From NCBI RefSeq assembly GCF_000730565.1, contig NZ_BBIQ01000002.1, positions 186,001-250,000 of the forward strand: a DNA stretch of 64,000 bases. The letters run 5' to 3'. This DNA is from Pseudomonas fulva NBRC 16637 = DSM 17717 (GTDB lineage Bacteria; Pseudomonadota; Gammaproteobacteria; Pseudomonadales; Pseudomonadaceae). Shown in pieces: positions 61,297-64,000 of this stretch. The translations under genes were made by a program, and so were the position numbers. Every line of letters begins with the position of its first letter. Position 1 is the stretch's first letter. The notes beneath the pieces were generated by a model. It ran no database searches. It saw nothing but the letters and a program-made list of their open reading frames with translations, and was not told where the DNA came from.

Positions 61297-62560
61297 GCCA
61301 ATATTTGCGCTGATCGACTGCAACGCGTTCTACGCCAGCTGTGAGCGCGTATTTCGGCCTGATCTGGCGAAGACGCCGATCGTGGTGCTGAGCAACAACG
61401 ACGGTTGTGTCATTGCCCGGTCCTATGACGCCAAGCCATTCGTGAAAATGGGCGAGCCTTATTTTCAGGCGCGGGAAAAACTCCGTCGGCACGGTGTGGT
61501 GGCATTCAGTAGCAATTACGCGCTGTATGGCGACATGAGCGAGCGGGTGATGACGCTGATCGAAGCGATGGTGCCTGCCACCGAGGTCTACAGCATCGAC
61601 GAATGTTTCGCTGAGCTCACGGGCATGACCCAGGACTTGACGTTGTTCGGGCACCGGCTGCGCTTGCGCATTGCCCAGTGCACCGGCATCCCTGTCGGTG
61701 TAGGTATCGCACGTACCAAGACCTTGGCCAAGCTGGCCAACCACACTGCCAAGCGACTGCAGAGCCACACTGGCGGCGTTGTGGACATCACCGACCCGGT
61801 AAAACGGGATTGGGTGCTACGCAATACTGCGGTCAAGGAGGTGTGGGGTATTGGGCGCAAGATGACGGCGCACCTGGAGGCCATGGGCATTCGAACGGCG
61901 ATGGACTTGGCCCGCGCCGATGCCTGGACGTTACGGCAACGCTTCAACGTGGTGGTGGAAAAGACGGCCAGGGAACTGGCAGGCACGCCTTGCCTGGAGC
62001 TGGACGATGTCGAACCGCCCAAGCAGGAAATCTGCAGCAGCCGAATGTTCGGCACGCGCCTGAGCGAGTTGGCGCCGATCAAGCAGGCAGTGGCCACGTA
62101 CGTCGGCCGTGCCGCCGAAAAGCTCAGGGCCCAGGGATCGGTGTGCAAGCGCATGCGGGTGAGCATCCGCACGGGCATGTTCAACCCGAACGAAGTGCAC
62201 CATGCTCAAGGCGCATGGGTGGAGCTTCCCTATCCGACCTGCGACACGTTGCTGATGACCCAGCTGGCTACCGATGCCGTAGAGCGGATCTTCCGGCCGG
62301 GGCTTCGTTACAGCAAGGCGGAGGTGTTGCTGATGGACCTGCGTCAACCGGGTGATTTTTCGGGGGACTTGTTCGCCTCAAGGCAATCGGCGGCCTGCGA
62401 TCGTCTCATGGAAGTACTGGACAGCATCAATGAGCGTTGGGGCAGGGGGACGGTCCGTGCAGCCAGCGTGCCAGCCGCGCCGGAATGGGGCATGAAACGG
62501 GAGATGATGAGCCAGTCCTACACCACCCGAATCGATCAACTATGGACCATCAGGGGTTGA
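61286..62560 (+). CDS. umuC: UmuC subunit of DNA polymerase V
   Basis: The 424-aa Y-family polymerase has FALIDCNAFYASCERVF at the start, SNNDGCVIARSYDAK, and the catalytic YSIDECFAEL near 100. It overlaps umuD by 11 bases. Confidence 0.96.
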   Translation: MRSEPIFALIDCNAFYASCERVFRPDLAKTPIVVLSNNDGCVIARSYDAKPFVKMGEPYFQAREKLRRHGVVAFSSNYALYGDMSERVMTLIEAMVPATEVYSIDECFAELTGMTQDLTLFGHRLRLRIAQCTGIPVGVGIARTKTLAKLANHTAKRLQSHTGGVVDITDPVKRDWVLRNTAVKEVWGIGRKMTAHLEAMGIRTAMDLARADAWTLRQRFNVVVEKTARELAGTPCLELDDVEPPKQEICSSRMFGTRLSELAPIKQAVATYVGRAAEKLRAQGSVCKRMRVSIRTGMFNPNEVHHAQGAWVELPYPTCDTLLMTQLATDAVERIFRPGLRYSKAEVLLMDLRQPGDFSGDLFASRQSAACDRLMEVLDSINERWGRGTVRAASVPAAPEWGMKREMMSQSYTTRIDQLWTIRG

Positions 62561-62767
62561 GTGCGAAGCGGCTTGACGCTGACGAGCGGGCGCGACGGAG
62601 GCTTGGCGGTTGCAGGATTGTCAGACAATGGCGATTGTGCCCGCAGTTTTGTCTGTTCATCCCTGTAAAAAACGATCAACGCCGTGTCGCAATAATCGCT
62701 TTCTTTCAGATTTGGCTGATATATTTCGCCCCTTGCCGCAGTGTGGCTCAATATTCAGCAGGTTTTA

Positions 62768-63463
62768 ATGAAACACGTTAGCGCGTCTGGCCATGAGGCC
62801 TCTCACCCGCCGGTGCAGGCCATTCTGAGTGCTCCTGGGGTGTGGGTAGAGCCGCCGAATATCCGCAGGGGCGGTGAGAGCGGTGTATTGAAGGTCGAGC
62901 TCGACGGCTTCACGTTCTACAAGAAGCAGCAGGTCGGCCATATCTACCGTAGCCTTGTGCACCCGTTCGGCTATCCGACAGTGGCCCGTGAGGCCAAGGC
63001 GCTGCGTGCCGCTGCCGCGCTGGGCGTCGCTACGCCATTGCTGCTGCACAGCGACGTCCACAAGCAGGACGGTGAGTGGCGTGCGGTGATGGTCACGGCA
63101 GCGCTGGACGGTTATGTATCGCTTGAAGACTTTTACCTCCAAGGCCTGGACAAGACCATCGAGCCCAAGCTACACCACGACATTCTTGAAGCGTATGGGC
63201 GTGCACTGGCCACGCTGAACCTTGGCCGCTGGCAGCATGGTTGCCTGTACTTGAAGCATGTGTTCGTCGCCTTCGACGAGTCGGGCATCAAGATCGCGTT
63301 GCTGGATTTCGAGAAAGCCAGGCAGCGGCTGACCGCAATGAAAGCCAGCCGCCACGACCTACGACAGGTCAAGCGCAGGTCTGACTGGGCAACGGCCGAG
63401 TGGGAGGCGTTTTGCAAAGGTTATCGGCAGGTGTTCGGCAGGGATGTGGAGCGATTCCTCTGA
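62768..63463 (+). CDS. InaA/WaaP-type kinase-fold protein
   Basis: The 231-aa protein has the Kdo/WaaP kinase-like pattern: FYKKQQVGHIYRSLVHPF, an REAKALRAAAALGV helix, and a catalytic-loop-like HGCLYLKHVFV followed by IALLDFEKARQ. Such proteins phosphorylate lipopolysaccharide cores or act in stress responses. The ribosome-binding site is weak. Confidence 0.82.
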   Translation: MKHVSASGHEASHPPVQAILSAPGVWVEPPNIRRGGESGVLKVELDGFTFYKKQQVGHIYRSLVHPFGYPTVAREAKALRAAAALGVATPLLLHSDVHKQDGEWRAVMVTAALDGYVSLEDFYLQGLDKTIEPKLHHDILEAYGRALATLNLGRWQHGCLYLKHVFVAFDESGIKIALLDFEKARQRLTAMKASRHDLRQVKRRSDWATAEWEAFCKGYRQVFGRDVERFL

Positions 63464-63673
63464 CGGCATGTGAAGTGTCGGGGCTGCGAAGCGTTGATTG
63501 CGGCGGCAATAGGCGGCTTCGCTTACAAACGTTCTTCACCAGGTAGAGGGCTTGCTTGCAGCGCTCAAAAAGGGCTGTAAAAAAGCTTTAAAACCCCGTC
63601 TCAGGTCAATTTTCTGGCCTGACGCCTCCCGTAGTCTGTCTGTCTTTCAATCACGGAAGGCAGACGACATTTC

Positions 63674-63979
63674 ATGGAACGAACCCTCGATATACAGCCA
63701 CTCTCGGCTGAACAAATCCCCCTGTCCATCAACGGCACGGCCGTGACTGCCGCCCCGGGCGAAACTGTTCTAAGTGTGCTCAACGCCGTGGGCGTGCGTC
63801 AGCTCGCCCTCAACGACCATGGCCAGGTCAGCGGCGCTTTCTGCGGCATGGGCGTATGCCATTGCTGCCTGGTCGCTATCGATGGACGCCCCAAGCGGCG
63901 CGCCTGTCAGACGCTGGTGCGGGCCGGCATGCGCGTCGAAACCCAAGTCAATCCGATTGTCGGGGAGGCGCGGGTATGA
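63674..63979 (+). CDS. Small 2Fe-2S ferredoxin-like subunit
   Basis: The 101-aa protein has the plant-type cluster cysteines in GAFCGMGVCHCCLV and RRACQT, as in the small subunit of multi-subunit dehydrogenases (opine oxidase, D-hydroxyproline dehydrogenase, HCN synthase). The next gene starts within its last codons. Confidence 0.9.
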   Translation: MERTLDIQPLSAEQIPLSINGTAVTAAPGETVLSVLNAVGVRQLALNDHGQVSGAFCGMGVCHCCLVAIDGRPKRRACQTLVRAGMRVETQVNPIVGEARV

Positions 63980-64000
63980 GCGGGCATCCAGTCATTGTCG
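63976..64000 (+). CDS. FAD-dependent oxidoreductase, N-terminal fragment
   Basis: Only MSGHPVIV is visible, overlapping the 2Fe-2S stop by four bases. The start fits the FAD-binding subunit that follows such ferredoxins. Confidence 0.5.

Overview
The window looks like a Pseudomonas chromosome, probably of the P. putida group: GC-rich coding DNA, umuDC with a LexA box, an ArsN1-ArsH-ArsC-ArsB-ArsR arsenic operon and a 2-oxoadipate dioxygenase-like gene. About 50 kb of it is an apparently complete temperate prophage (lambda/HK97-like siphovirus) whose left end lies outside the window. This assignment rests on reading protein families and signals by eye; no database search was run.

Positions 1-11.4 kb hold the leftward early operon: mostly small phage proteins, a cytosine-C5 DNA methyltransferase, a PAPS-reductase-like protein, DUF2303, a LuxR-type regulator and a CsrA homologue, broken by a few AT-rich rightward cassettes (a membrane protein and a DUF2971 protein). 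Positions 11.9-15.0 kb are the immunity region, with the lambda layout: a PL-like promoter carrying two CACG-N3-CGTG operators, a LexA-box gene (DUF1654), an AlbA_2/HATPase gene in the position of rexAB, the CI-like repressor, an OR-like promoter/operator region and cro. Positions 15-21 kb hold a Rha/KilAC protein, a replication initiator with five 20-bp iterons inside its gene (the likely origin), two nucleases and an internal tyrosine recombinase. A phage-borne lipid A deacylase (PagL-like) follows. Positions 22.3-47.3 kb are the late module in HK97/lambda order: holin-like genes, HNH, a probable cos region, terminases, portal, ClpP-type protease, capsid, connectors, tail tube, chaperones, tape measure, then M, L, K, I and a very long J. 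Positions 47.3-50.7 kb hold two tandem lipoproteins, endolysin, Rz with embedded Rz1, a pair of 74-aa paralogues and a LexA-controlled UmuD'-like protein.

After the last phage gene comes a leftward arsenic-resistance operon (50.8-54.2 kb), then a 49-bp 3' fragment of a tRNA-Cys gene at 54.72 kb. That fragment is most simply the right attachment site of an element integrated in tRNA-Cys. If so, the arsenic operon lies inside the integrated element, as prophage cargo or in a second island nested beside it.

Beyond the tRNA fragment is ordinary chromosome: a small membrane protein, a LysR regulator, an HglS/DUF1338 enzyme divergent from an MFS transporter, a lipoprotein, a SRAP (YedK/HMCES) protein divergent from umuDC, an InaA-type kinase-fold protein and the start of a 2Fe-2S/FAD oxidoreductase operon.

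The most interesting reading concerns induction. The repressor keeps a Ser-Lys pair but shows no Ala-Gly or Cys-Gly cleavage dipeptide, while a LexA box sits just downstream of the promoter of the neighbouring DUF1654 gene. That arrangement suggests a LexA-controlled antirepressor switch.
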